Positions 37,140 through 49,539 of a stretch of DNA of 64,000 bases are shown here, piece after piece. The DNA comes from Capitulum mitella (taxonomy: Eukaryota; Arthropoda; Thecostraca; Pollicipedomorpha; Pollicipedidae). Made by a program: the position numbers and the translations under genes. How positions within the stretch are numbered: the first letter of the stretch is position 1; every line of letters starts with the position of its first letter. The notes below the pieces were generated by a model, which saw only the letters and a program-made list of their open reading frames with translations, was not told the origin of the DNA and ran no database searches. The stretch is taken from contig CP099845.1 in NCBI GenBank assembly GCA_030062745.1, positions 21,970,556 through 22,034,555 of the forward strand, given 5' to 3'.

Positions 37140-37955
37140 GCCGGTCTCAGAACAGCTGCGAGTGCCTTTCGGAAATATCTCTAGGATCCTGAGGAAAAAG
37201 CTCAACTGAAAGCCGTTCCAACCCACCCCGCCTAGGTCGTCTCTTCTGCGAGCCATGAGTCCAGGCTGGCAACGTGCATGTTCTGACCGACCCATGAGAA
37301 GGGGTGGTTCGAGGTAGTGCCGTGGAGTGATGGGAAATGGTTTTCACTCCATCAGGCTCCCAGCCGCAAAGTGATGCAGTCTGGGCCCCGGAGAACCCGC
37401 TCACTGTGGTGGAGTGCCAGAAGGCGCAGCGCTCGGAAAGAACATGATGACCTCGGTGGTCAATGTGGATGGCAAATGAGTCCCAATGCAATGGATTTGA
37501 GGGATGGGCAGACGTTCCAGCCTATATGGAGATATTGCTGACGGAGGTGTGGCCAGCTATGAGGGACTGGCCACGCGCTGCCAGCACTGGTTCCAATAAA
37601 ATGGCGCACCACCTTAAGTGGCAGGAACAGTCATGGAGTCCCTACGCTCGAAGTTTGGAGACAGAATCAGCTCTCGCAACTCTCAGCACCACTGGCCTCT
37701 CTACAGCCTGGACTTCAGCTTGGTCACAGGCCATGACACACGTGGTCAGGTGTGAGCCAAAGACCATCCCCGAGCTGAATATGGTGATGGAGGACTTTGC
37801 TGCCAACATGGAAGAGGAGACGCTGCGGAAGATGGCCAGACACCCCAGGTACGGGGCAAAGCTCGGGTCTGAGGGGAGCGTCCGCTTCGAGCAGCTGATC
37901 GCAAAGGACTGGAAATGCGTCTGTCATCAGTCTGTGACCAAATGTCCGATCTAAT
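37140..37955 (+). pseudogene. Broken Tc1/mariner-superfamily transposase
   Basis: Fragments of one transposase lie in order but in different frames. At about 37150-37205 is a helix-turn-helix-like piece (LRVPFGNISRILRKKL). From 37325 DGKWFSLHQAPSRK marks the first catalytic block. At about 37490-37560 GWADVPAYMEILLTEVWPA follows in another frame. HHWPLYSLDFSL near 37692 corresponds to the family's PxYSPDxxPLDF block in yet another frame. The C-terminus, TIPELNMVMEDFAANMEEET, runs from 37769. Several frameshifts make it non-functional. Confidence 0.75.
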
Positions 37956-38017
37956 ATCTTCCAAATATGCCTTTAATAAGGAAAACTGAAACCGGTGCCT
38001 CCAAGGTGGCTGTTTAC

Positions 38018-39223
38018 TTAACCCTATTCCCGGAGGGCTAGACGGTATGGTCGATTCGCGGCAGGGGGCGGATTCGGCCCCCCCTGAGATCTCGAGAACC
38101 ACTCGTCCGATTTTGTCGCAACAAACGGCAATCGATTTGCCGTGACGTGAACTACATTTTCACAGAAAATTTTTTCAAAATTTTGAGATTTGTGGATACA
38201 GGGGGCAAAATGTCAAATGGGGGGTACTTTTGGACTTCTTATAACTCCGTTGTTTATCGACCGATTTCGATGAAACTGGCATGAACCGAGAGATTATGGA
38301 TAGGGCTTTTACCATGGGTCCGCAAATCTGGAATTTTGAGAAAATTCATGGGCGTTCACAGGGTTTTAAAAATAGGAGGATTAGTTTTCTAACAAATGAG
38401 TGAGCAAAAGACGCAAACACCCTTTTTTGTCTTCTGCTAGTCATGCTATACTAAAGAAGTACAAATCGCATTACAGTGTTTGTATAACGTTGGCATAGGC
38501 GGTGCCAGGGACATGAAAAAGGGGGAACTGTCATGGTCACACGTTTCTCAGATCAACTTGTGACCTTTGACCTTAAATGACCTCCAGTGACCTTGGGGTC
38601 ACTTGGAATGATCTCGTGTGCATTTAATGTTATCTGTAAACGTTTTCAGTCATTTGGATTCACTCTATTTCAAAAATTTCATTTTATGGCTATTGCGATA
38701 TAGGGTACGCGCACTGACGTTTTAGGTCATAGCTCCGTGACCCGACCTGATATGAAGCTGAAATTTGGTGCACAAGTAGAAGGTACCCTTCTACGTCATA
38801 TGTATTCCGGGTTTGGATTTTAAAGAAACGGCGCCGAAATTATAGCGAAAAAACAAATTGTGACTTTTGACCTTGACCTGACCTTGTAAAATGACCTCAG
38901 ACGAACAAAATTACGTCTACACATTGCCCAACTATTGAGCTATACATCCATATAAAGTTTTAAGTTCTATCTTTAAAACTCTGTTTTTGGCAGACATTTT
39001 CCTTTTACCCTCAACATGACCAAAAATGGCATGAGGTGCCTCCCAAAAACGTTGCCTGGCTCCGCCCCTGAGCAAAATAGAATTTTGAAATTTTATCACG
39101 ACACGCAGAAATAATAGCTAAGAAAAGTGATCAAGTTTCGTGAAGCTGCGTTAAAAAGCCTGGAATTGGCAAGCAAAAAACCCGATGGGGGCGGATTCAG
39201 CCCCCTGCCGGGAATAGGGTTAA
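38018..39223. mobile_element. piggyBac-type non-autonomous element, copy 1
   Basis: Bounded by TTAA on both sides (38018-38021, 39220-39223), with terminal repeats CCCTATTCCCGG and CCGGGAATAGGG. Behind them lie subterminal GGGGGCGGATTCGGCCCCC-type blocks, inverted at the two ends; the left end has about 26 extra bp between the two blocks. TTAA duplication and CCC-starting ends are the piggyBac signature. The interior has no transposase and contains many TGACCT/AGGTCA motifs (38570-38610, 38865-38905). Confidence 0.92.
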
Positions 39224-39429
39224 TATTGGTTGCTAATGATCACCCTGTAATATGAGTTATAGTATAATTACAAAGGTCGATAAGTCGCTGTTTTGTGAAT
39301 GGGATAGCGGCGAGTTGCGCGGCCAGGGGTTCCAAGGGAAGGGGCCCACCGAAATTAGAAGTACCCTTATAAAAGCCGAAGCCATGACCAAAATGCTTAA
39401 TGAACGGTAGCCAAGAGAAGACATAAGGT

Positions 39430-39431
<2 letters not shown>

Positions 39432-39471
<40 letters not shown>
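39432..39471. repeat. (TA)n microsatellite
   Basis: Pure TA tract directly before the GGGCCCC-rich array. Confidence 0.95.
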
Positions 39472-39474
<3 letters not shown>

Positions 39475-39479
39475 AAGAC

Positions 39480-39940
39480 TATACAGGGACCCCTATGGGC
39501 CTTTAGGGGCCCACTGCTGGCCTGTAGGGCCTCCTGTTAGCCTGTGGGGGTTCCCTGCCAGCCCGTGGGGCCCCTGCCAGCCTGTAGAGTCCCTGTCGGC
39601 CCTTAGGGCTCCTTGCTAGCGTATGACCCCTGCTGGCTTGTAGGAGCCCCTGCCGTCCTTTGGGGCCCCTGCCAGCCTTTGGAGGGCCCTGCTGACCTGT
39701 GGAGGGGCCCGTGCCGTTCTATGGGGCCCTTACAGCCTGAAGAGGCCCGCTGCCGGTCAGAAGGGACTTTCTGCTTGCCTGTCGGCATGAAGGGTCCCCT
39801 GCTGACATGCAGTGGCCCTTATCGCCGCCTGTAGGGGCCCCTGCCGGCTTGTGGAGGGCCTATGGAGGGGCCCCTGACGGCCTGTAGAGGAGAGCCCCGA
39901 CTAACTGCAGAGGGGCCCTCTGACAGCTGTGGAGAGCACA
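39480..39940. repeat. Degenerate minisatellite, GGGGCCCCTGCNGGCCTGTAG type
   Basis: About 15 diverged units of roughly 25-30 bp, each with a GGGCCCCTGC core followed by GGCCTGTAG-like sequence. Open frames across it reflect only the repeat. Confidence 0.8.
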
Positions 39941-42900
39941 GATGTATTTTTCCAACATTATTGGTGGATGTTCAAACGCATATATTTCGCTTTTTTGAAA
40001 TAGAAAATTTGGCCCTCGGTTTTGTGACCAGAATGTTTACGAGGCCGTTCAAATATTTTTCTTTGGTATGATGAGCTTTCCGCACCTGAGGACTGCTGGC
40101 TTCTGCGTGAATTTTGTACGGGATAGTGATGGGCAGGACAGGTCTGCTTGGTGCACCTTTTGTATTTGCCCTCGCTTACCCCCTTCCCTCGCGGAGAATC
40201 CTTGGTTCGCCTCTGTGGCGCATATTTTGGGAAATCATTGAAAACATGTGGGTGCTCCATCTGTACTGCTGGTGCCCAGTCCAACTTTGTGGGTGACGAG
40301 AAAACCACAGCCCTGGCCGCCCTAGCAAAAAATGTTTTTTAGGGTGGGGGGGGGATTGACAGAGAAGAGCCAGCTGGTTGCACCTAATAACGTCTAGGAA
40401 CGGCAAGCGTCCTCGTCGCAAATTTTCACGTTTTTTTATTTAGGGGTCCACTCAGAGGACAGGACCATTGGTCAAGCATCCCCAAAGTCTATGGCTGGAT
40501 GTGCTCCCCTATAAAATGTTACGCTAATATTTTTGTCCAGGGGTCCTGCATGAAGTGAGGGGCCACCGCCGGACAAGAACCGCCTGAAATTATTGGCTGG
40601 CAGCGCCCATGTTGCGAGATCCCCTGTTTGCCGTGATAGCAACGCTTTTTGCCTGCGCTCGCGTCTCCCGCGCAAACAAGTTCCGTAGCCGATACCGCTG
40701 TTTGAAGGAGGGCTGAGTTAGCCGCCGATGTGTAAGCGTAGTCTTCTAATTGGCACGCTGACTCATCACATGCAGCTCTATTGCAGCTCGATACGGCACA
40801 GTGACTCCCGCTTCGTTCCGCCCGCGCCGCCCGAACTCAGTGTTCGCAGTCCCCCGCGCCCGGCAACCTGACCTTGACTCTGCGCATCACGTGACATGCG
40901 GCATCTCGACCAGTTTGGACCGGCGCCACGCCGGTCAAGGTGCCCTACACCCGCCGGGCGCCGGCACGGACCGGCCCGGCGCCGGCCAGGGCGGCTGACC
41001 CGCATTCAAAGAGGGATGGGCAGCATGTCTCTATGCCGCGCAGCCCCCCTACATATGCATTTAACAAGGCCCCAGAAGACCAGGCAAAAACACTGAGTGC
41101 AGCACACTGGAGACGAATGCGCACTTGAGTTGCGACTGGGAAAGCAAGTTGTCCAAAACTATTCACATAATGTCCCGACCAAGGAAAATATGAAGACAGC
41201 CCAGAACCTCGGAAAAATTTTCCGTTATTGGTTTTGGCTTAAGATTTTTGCAATCACACAAATTCTGCGCTTTGACAGATTCAGATCTTTGTCGCTGAAA
41301 ACTACCATCATTTTTACTGGTCATCTCAAACTTGTCAACGTCAGTGTAAAAGAAGCCAAGTCCATTTTGAAAAACTCAAGTGCAAATTAGAACAAGTCAA
41401 GAACAGTTTAAAAAGATGGAGTTCAAGAGGAAAATGACCATGCAGAATCTGAAATAACTCAACTTCAAATTAAAACAGCTTAGACGACCAGTTTATTGAA
41501 TCGTCTACATGTTCGCATGTGGATCATTGGGTATTTAGAAATATATATGCCCGACCGGGACCGGGAAATTAAATCGTTTCAGCCAGTTTTTTTTTATCGG
41601 AGGCACCGAGGGCCGGTAGGCCCCAAGATGCCTTTACTTTCAGGTAGGCCCGAGGTACCTCCGATTAAAAAACAAGGTGAACAGATTTGATTGCTGGTCC
41701 CGGGCAGAAATGTTTCTACCATATGCCGCTCGTTTATTCCTTGCCGTATGGGGGGAGGGGATGATGCAACCCCCGAGGCTTTCCGAGGATAACTTCGAAC
41801 GGTTTGTTTGATCCATTTGAAACTCGGTGTACCTTCTGGGGCATCCTTTCCGCATGGTATGGTAAATTACCTTCCACGTTGCCATGGTAACGAACTATGA
41901 CGTCATAACGGGAACCATGCCGTTTTCGCCGTTTTCGCGTGCCTACGCGGCCGGCTTACAACGGTCTCAGCTTTATCTCACTGTGAAACGGTTGGAGTGC
42001 ACAAATACAATAAAATACAAATCAATCGACTCCAAATTGTATGCTCTATAAGGCTATACATAGGCTTAACAGGCGTATGATCACTGTCGGGACAATCGAG
42101 GGTGTAAATTGAGGTCATGAGTCATGGCGGTAAACATGTTACTTTTTGTCTTTGGGAATGCCGTAGGAAATAGGTATCGCAAAACAGCCCATATATTCGG
42201 ATTGCTTGGGATGTAAGAAATCAAGTGATATAAATTTGGTGCAATTTGCCCGTTATTTCATCACAAGAGGGCGCAATGCAGCCAACGCCTGAGTTTTGCT
42301 CCGGCGGTTGGAGCGACGTCGGCCGCGGAATGATGGGTCCATAGTACCACGGCATGCCTAAGATTAGACTATGTGCTGGATATCATCTCAAAAAACACTT
42401 TTAGTCATCTAAGTGACGATTTTTAGCTAATCCGAGGTCATTCTAGGCCATCAACCTCAGATAACCTCGGATGACCTAAGGTGACCTTATATGACCTAAG
42501 ATGACCTTTATATGTTATTCGGCAATATTACTTACTAGCTGAGATGTTCATTTGACTTAAACATCGATTATTATCTACAAAAATTATTATCTACAAAAAT
42601 GCCTCTGCAGCTCCGAGAACGCATTTAAGCCGAAGACCACGTTTGACAAGGATTGACCTAGCATGACCTGGATCGGACTCCATGGACAAAATACAATCAT
42701 GTGGTGTACATACAGACTCATAATTGGTTGACGAACACTGATATCCGTTTTGTTTCATCATCATTAATTTTTTATGTCCCTTTGCGCTTAAACTCAAAAA
42801 GTACCATTTTCTGCAAATTTTTAGCATTTGACCCGGATGACCTGGATGATCCGGATCAACAGATGACCTGGAAGGTCATCAGTTGGTCTGAGACCTTAAA

Positions 42901-44500
42901 AAAGATACACCAGTGGCGCGATCTAGTTACGCGCAACACGCTTATTTTTTTCCGCGACGCTCTAGGACGGTGTGGAAATGGCCGGGGGTCGTACCCCCAT
43001 ACTTCCGCGTTGCAGAAGACTCTATATGGGCGAGGTTTAAGAGGTTTATTTTTGAATAACAACAAAAACTATTTGGAGATGCACTGCCTCTGAGTTCAGT
43101 CATATTCCTGTGACCGGAAAGAAAGGAGATTCCATTTTTCGTACTTTCTAGGGTGGAAAGAAATGGAAGATTTTGAAGCAGTGGAAGCAAATTTGACACA
43201 GGAGAAGACCGAGCAGACATGGGGATAGGGGGACGGGACGAACCTAAAAATTTGTCAGTTCAGCGCGCAGCAGTGAAACAGCGAGAAATTCAGAATATTG
43301 GCTGCGGCGCTTGCAAAGGCACAACGAGAAACTGAATGGTGATATACCCCTTACAAGCCCAGACAAGACAGCACATAACCGCGGGAGCCATGAAGCCAGG
43401 GGGACTTCAGCCCCCAACTTTTTTGCAATTTGACATTGACCCAATGGGCGTTGACCGGAAAGAATTCATCCAAAACACTTTCCCCCCACTGAAGAGGAGC
43501 TACCGTGCCCCTGAGACAGCATAAACAAATGTTATCTGCTCGTTTTTAATGGAGGCCGAAAAAGAAAAAAACTGACGGAAACGATTACGAAATAGGCACA
43601 GTGCATTGTCTGTTCTCGATAATGAACCGGCTCTTTAAAGATCAGAAGCTCGGGAATCAGGAAACAGATAAGGAATATCAGGGAACCGGGGAGCCAGTCA
43701 TAATACGTAGCACACCTGACAGGCCACAGGTCCGTGAGCAGTCTAGAGAACTACGTAAAAGTAGCCATTACCGTGCAGCGAACAATGTCCGGAAGCGTTT
43801 TAAGGGGCGCCTAGTTTGGCGTGTCGAGCATTGTGACGTCATGACAGGCATCTGTAGCTTTTGACATCTCAGGCTGTGGGAACGTCCACATCGTCCAGAA
43901 GTAAGGGACACAATAGTAGGAGATTTGCTTTGCTTTGCTTCGGTCACGGCCTGCTTTTTTGCTGTAGGTTTATCTACGATTATTGTATCTCGCCTTACTA
44001 TGTTGTGTGTACGTTTGCTTTACACATCTGTGAAGCGGATACACCAGTGAAAATGCATTGTCCATAGACGAAAATGTATGAAAATTAATTCATTTACAGT
44101 GGATCGTTGACAGGGACCATTTTTTAGGGCAAACAAAGATGACGTCAATCAACAGATGTTTCATTTCTTAAATCACCTCCTTTCGGAATGTCGTGTCAAA
44201 ATGATGTTTGGGAAAATCCAAATGCCCTAGGGCCAAATCGTTACCCAGATACACTTTAAGATGGCTTGCAGCGTGCCAAACGTAGTTCCCAAATTCACGT
44301 GTTAATGCATAGCATATGTTCCGGCGTATGGTAAATGCAGTATTTGGCTGCATGAGGCTACTGCTATTTCTACAACACGCTTCCTTCAGAACATTTCCCA
44401 TGTCTCCTAGCCTGGCGCCTGGATTTATATATTTTACGACGGTAAAATATGATAATTAAAGGAGCTATTGCCGTATTTGCCAGACTTTCCATGACTTCCT
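39941..44500. other. Intergenic DNA
   Basis: Mostly featureless. A cluster of GACCTAAGRTGACC-like motifs lies at 42430-42510 and more at 42655-42890; a dispersed repeat copy lies at 43395-43510. A GC-rich patch at 40790-41010 has no coding signature. Confidence 0.4.
43395..43510. repeat. Dispersed repeat, copy 2 (partner at 9.64 kb)
   Basis: Same orientation and block order as 9640-9745: CCCAACTTTTTTG, TTGACCGGAAAGAATT, then a CCCCC-rich end. Confidence 0.6.
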
Positions 44501-44734
44501 AGTGGATCCCTTGTGCCACGCGACAGGTCAAAAGTCCACGAACCGACCTCTCATGAAAAATAATAGCAAGGCCAGAAATGGAGGAGGAGTCATTGTATGC
44601 GTCTCGTGGGTACCTTCTCGTTATTTTCTTAATGTGGAATGTAGACTGTAGAATTCCTTTGTAGCACCAAGAAAATCGCACAGATGTCAGATAAAAATAT
44701 ATATCGTTCACAACACAAATCCAGCGACCCAACG

Positions 44735-45615
44735 GTGCGGCAACACAGGTCGTTTTCACGTCCATCGAGAAATCAGCGAGGGCCAGGCAGCCCGGGAAGT
44801 GGCGCTGCACGTGGTTGTACGCCCACAAACATAGCATCGGTGTGGTCTTTGCCATGGCGCGATCGCTCTTTGCCTGCGGGTAACGCTGCCTGTGTTCAGT
44901 CTGCGTTACACCTGACTGTGTGAACAGCACGTCGCTGAAGATACCGGCCGCCTCACACTTCAGGTCCGCCTTCATTACTGATCAGCGCTCTTCGATGGGG
45001 CGGCGCGCTGCAGGGCACAGCGCGCAGGAGCTCGACGCCCGCAAACTCTTTGTTGTCCTGGACGACTGCTTCGAGGCCAGCATGTCCCGGAGCGCTGTCG
45101 CTGATAGCCATCAGCTGGTCCTCAGGCTCGTCGCAGTTGCGCAGTGTCCTGCGTAGCCAATTAGCACAGGCCTCTCTGAGGAATGATCCGCGACGCTGCT
45201 CCAAGTGCACCGGTCCTGTCTGGATGACAGCGCCGATTACAGGAATGTTGGGGCCGCTCAGTTTGCAGCTGGTTTCGTTCGCACATATTGTCTTCTTTCC
45301 GAGACCGATTACGGCCATGAGACGCCGGATGTAATTCATCCTCTTCTCCTTGTTGGATGTGTTATTCATGCTTATCAGATCCAGCAGGACCTTCGTGTGT
45401 GGGCGTTTGCAGTTGTCCGTGGATGTGCTTGTGTGCCGTTGTTGCTGAAATGCACAAGCCCGTCTGCGTCCACAGTTTTTCGTCGATTTCCTTCAGTGTG
45501 ATCACTGGGTTCTCTTCAACGAACTCGATGAATAGATCAATGTGTTGCTGTTCGACCTTCTTCCTTGCCAAGCCTCCTCGCGGTCTTGGGTAGCAGCCAT
45601 CGTCTTCCTTGGTTA
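44735..45615 (-). pseudogene. Broken IS630/Tc1-type DDE transposase
   Basis: Reading right to left, PRPRGGLARKKVEQQHIDLF and VEENPVITLKEIDEKL give the helix-turn-helix region (45600-45365). After a frameshift, KEKRMNYIRRLM and ICANETS mark the first catalytic block, where the family's Asp is replaced (N of ANETS) and the following stretch is deleted. GPNIPVIGAVIQTGPVHLE and ISDSAPGHAGLEAV carry the second block with D kept. The third acidic block is not preserved. YNHVQRHFPGCLALAD (about 44770-44820), in another frame, is the C-terminus. It cannot be active. Confidence 0.78.
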
Positions 45616-46061
45616 CGTAGGAATAGACTGTACTGCAACGTCATTGGCTGCTGCAGAGCGCTTCCAACACTTCCACGCTTTGCAGCACGCCATGGCAACC
45701 GAGAATGCGTTGGCGGGCATCTCGGCAGTTCTGTTCATACGGATCGCCAAGGCCCTCTAACGGCGAACAGATCCGCACTTCACGCCACGCTTACGAGGTG
45801 GTGTCTCACATGTTGTGTGGGTCCCAACTGTCGCGTTGGAAAAACCAGAAAGGTCCGACTGGTCCACAATCAAAAGACTTGTAGTATGGGGTCGGTATCT
45901 GATGTCTTTGCCTTACAACCAATAAAACAAGCCCAACAAACTAGCGTTCTCAGCTGCATTCACTTAGAACTGAGTTAGTCTAAATTGCGTTCATTTTGTT
46001 AACTTGGACTGTATCTTGTTTCAAATTCCCGTTCGTTTCTCTGATTTCCACAGGAGCTTAT

Positions 46062-47276
46062 TTAACCCTATTACCGGAGGGCTAGACAGTATGGTCGATT
46101 CCAGGCAGGAGGGGCGGATTCGGCCCCCCCTGAGATCTCGAGAACTACTTGTCCGATTTAATCGCAACAAACGGCAATCGATTTGCCGTGACGTGAACTA
46201 CATTTTTATAAAAAGAAATTTTCAAAATTTTGAAATTTGTGGATACAGGGGGGCAAAAATGTCAAAATGGGGGGTACTTTTGGACTTCTTATAACTCCGT
46301 TGCTTATCGACCGATTTCGATGAAACTGGCATGAATCGAGAGATTATGGATAGGGCTTTTACCATGGGCCTGCAAATCTGAAATTTTGAGAAAATTCATG
46401 GGCGTTCACAGGGTTTCAAAAATGGGAGGATTAGTTTTCTAACAACTGAATGAACAAAAGAAGCAAACACCCTTTTTTGGCTTCTGCTAGTCATGCTATA
46501 CTAAAGAAGTACAAATCGCATTACAATGTTTGTATAATGTTAGCATAGGCGGTGCCAGGGACATGAAAAAGGGGGAACTGTCATGGTCACACGTTTCTCA
46601 GATCAACTTGTGACCTTTGGCCTTAAATGACCTCCAGTGACCTTGGGGTCACTTGTAATGATCTCGTGTGCAATAAATATTGTCTGTAAACGTTTTCAAT
46701 CATTTGAATTCACTCTATTTCAAAAATTTCAGTTTATGGCTTTTGCGATATAGGGTACGCGCACTGACATTTTAGGTCATAGCTCCGTGACCCGACCTGA
46801 TATCAAGCTGAAACTTGATACACAAGTAGAGGGCACCCTTCTACGTCATATATATTCCGGGTTTGGCATTTGAAAAAAACGGCGCCGAAATTATAGCGAA
46901 AAAACAAATTGTGACTTTTGACCTTGACCTGACCTTGTAAAATGACCTCAGATAAACAAAATTATATCTACACATTGCCCAACTATTGAGCTATACATCC
47001 ATATAAAGTTTTAAGTTCTATCTTTAAAACTCTGTTTTTGGCAGACATTGTCCTTTTACCCTCAACATGACCAAAAATGGCATGAGGTGCCTCCCAAAAA
47101 CGTTGCCTGGCTCCGCCCCTGAGCAAAATAGGATTTTGAAATTTTGTCACAGCACGTAGAAAGAATAGCTAGGAAAAGTCACCAAGTTTCGTGAAGCTGC
47201 ATTAAAAAGCTTGGAATTGGCAAGCAAAAACCCAAGGGGGGGCGAATTCAGCCCCCCCTGCCGGGAATAGGGTTAA
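46062..47276. mobile_element. piggyBac-type non-autonomous element, copy 2
   Basis: Direct-orientation copy of the element at 38018-39223, matching along its whole length with scattered substitutions and small indels. TTAA flanks are at 46062-46065 and 47273-47276; ends CCCTATTACCGG and CCGGGAATAGGG. The high similarity suggests both copies inserted fairly recently. No coding capacity. Confidence 0.92.
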
Positions 47277-47499
47277 AATGGACTTGGCCTCTTTTAACTT
47301 TCAACTGTTAAAAACGAGAAAGCTGACAGGCCATGTTCAACCAGTTTTGCCTTGAAGGAGCATTGACCCTGCTTGCATTATGGGTGTACACGAACGTGCG
47401 CACACGTCACGCGCAAGAGGTGTGGCCAAATCATGTACGCGTGTACCGAGCACTTTTTTGCATGGACCCTGAAGCCTAAAACTATCTCCAGGCCACCGA

Positions 47500-47730
47500 T
47501 TACTGCATGTCTCGCACTCCTGCGATGCTGCTTGACACGGAGCACTGGAGACGCACGCCGTGCCGGCCGGCCTCGCAGAGCTCCGGTCGTCCCTCCCGAG
47601 CCGGTCTCCTCCCGCCGAACATGGACTGCACTCTCTCTACGGTCCGCACGTTGACCGGCGGCGGGTGGTCCGCCGACAGCGCCACCCTTCCGCTGGCCAA
47701 CAGGCAGCAGACGCCGACCACAGGCGTCAT
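47500..47730 (-). CDS. Candidate small secreted peptide frame (uncertain)
   Basis: From ATG 47730 a 76-codon frame starts MTPVVGVCCLLASGRVALSA, which could be a signal peptide. It is followed by a short chain with SMFGGRRP, a possible amidation and dibasic-cleavage site, and two later cysteines. It would be transcribed divergently from the membrane-protein gene at 47949. The frame is open a further 79 codons upstream, as expected in GC-rich DNA, and I recognise no family, so this may be chance. Confidence 0.15.
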   Translation of the reverse strand: MTPVVGVCCLLASGRVALSADHPPPVNVRTVERVQSMFGGRRPAREGRPELCEAGRHGVRLQCSVSSSIAGVRDMQ

Positions 47731-47948
47731 GGAAGCGGGGTTCGCTGTCTCGTGGTGACAGCATTTAACGGGAGGCCGCACAGGCGGCGCAGGCAGTCGG
47801 ACTCGAGGGCTCGAGGAATCTTGTCGAGACTGGGCGGCGGCGTGGGGCAGGTCGTGCCGGCCGGCGGCGCCGCGCCGCGACCGTCCGCACTCGGCGGACG
47901 GCGGCCGCCGCGCGCGCAGCCGCCCGCCGCCGCTCCGGCCGGCGCTCC

Positions 47949-49024
47949 ATGGAGGCGCCGCCGCCACCGACGCGGACGTGCGTCGTCGGCGCCGACGTGT
48001 CTGAGGGCGGGCGCCCGTCGCCTGGGCGTTGGCACACCGCAGCTCACTGCTTCGGCGTCATTCTGCTGGTGAGGAGACGGCCACAGCTGGGCCGTCTCGG
48101 CGCAGGCGCGCCGCCTGTCCGTGCGACGCCGTCCGTTCTTTGGGAAGGATTCACCGACAGGGGTGATAGCGGTGGAGGTGTGGCGTCTCGTGCGTACGTC
48201 TCGAACTCTTGATGGCTTTCGCAGGTACTTGCATTTCTGTAGATACCTAGTCTAAGTAAATGTTCAGAATCGAAGGGCGCAAAGCACATCCGAGTGCCAA
48301 GCATACCGCTGGGAACCATTTGTTGTGCTTTGAGGAATGAAGGCGTCTTTCTGTCGCTTCCTTCGTATGTCTGACACACAGATTAAACTGCTGTTGGACG
48401 CAGACTGAGAGTTTGCGGGTAGCCGTCGGGTCCCGTCAATATCTGAAACTCACGCCACATCATCCATCCATCCATCCATCGCTCAGGTGTGCCTCCAGCA
48501 CACACCTGCGCGGCTCGACAGACACGCTACGCTCGGCGCGCGCCCGTCGCGCCCGCTGCCGGACGTGCAGGGGCGAGTCACAGCACGGCCGGCTCGGCCC
48601 CGTCGCTCTGACGCCGTTCGCCCGTCCGCAGGCCCAGTCTCTGGCGTCGCTGGCGGCGGCCGGCGCGCTGCTGGCCTTCCGGCAGGCAGGCGCCGGCTGG
48701 CTGCTGCTCTCAGCCGGCCTGCTGGACGCCGGCGTGCAGCTGACGCTGCTGCTGCACGGCCTGCCGCGCCGCAGCGCCGCCGCCACCGGCACGGCCGCCG
48801 GCTGGCACGCGCTGAAGAGCGGCGGCCTGCTGCTGCTCCTGCCGGCCGCGCTGGCCGTCGCCCGGCCGCCGCCGCCGGCGCTGGCCGTGGCGCTGGCCGC
48901 CGTCGGCTGGCTGGCCGTGGCGCTGGCCGTCGTGCTGTACGTGCTGGCCGCCGCCGCGCTCGAGATGAGCGACGAGCGGCGGGCGCTGACACGGACGCGC
49001 CGCGACCCGTCGCAGGCCTGCTGA
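47949..49024 (+). CDS. Unrecognised small four-helix membrane protein, two exons
   Basis: Exon 1 (47949-48068) has 40 codons from MEAPPPPTRTC to HCFGVILL and ends CTG|GTGAGG. Exon 2 (48632-49024) starts after CCGTCCGCAG with AQSLASLAAAGALLAF and ends in stop 49022-49024, giving 170 residues. The splice joins two halves of one hydrophobic helix in frame, a good sign the model is right. Four membrane helices follow: about 33-56, 62-84, 100-120 and 124-153, with a charged C-terminus (EMSDERRALTRTRRD). Nearly all third positions are G or C. I do not recognise the family; tetraspan small proteins are the general class. The antisense frame is also open because of the base composition. No poly(A) signal is seen within about 300 bp. 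Confidence 0.5.
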
Positions 49025-49539
49025 CCGCGGTCCGGCGCCATCTCAGGGAGAGCGCGCTCCTGCTGCGCTCTGTGAGCCGGACAGCCAGCGCGGGCCGGGC
49101 TCGCACCGCCGTCGCGCGGCGGGGCGTTGTTGTCGTCCGTGTGCTCCGGCGAGTGCTTCTGATAGCCGGCTTGGCTGACTGTCTGCCAGATAATCCGGGC
49201 ACGGCCGTGTCGGTCCGGGGCCTGCCGCACTAATCTCAGCCGGAACGAGGTCGGTGCAACGCTCTTTTAAATAGATGTTTAGCTAGAACGTGATCAAGTG
49301 AGTTGCGTTAAGAAAAGAGTACGCCGTCGAGCTTGTTGCTCCAGGTGTAATCCCGTCACCCCAGCGTTTTCTGAGCGTGTAGTAATCCCGTTCACGAACT
49401 CGGCCAGGGTTTCTTCCCAGGAGGGACGAATCTTCGACGTCGCCAGCCGGGTCCTCATTTCTAGCGGCCCTCCTTTGTGCGTTTGGCACGACCGCCAGTA
49501 AAAAATTCCTCCCTATATCCGTTGCTTGCACATAGAAAG

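Noticed and set aside
48460..49230. Antisense frames of 239-256 codons over the four-helix gene
   Set aside because: Arg/Ala/Ser-rich shadow of G/C-ending codons.
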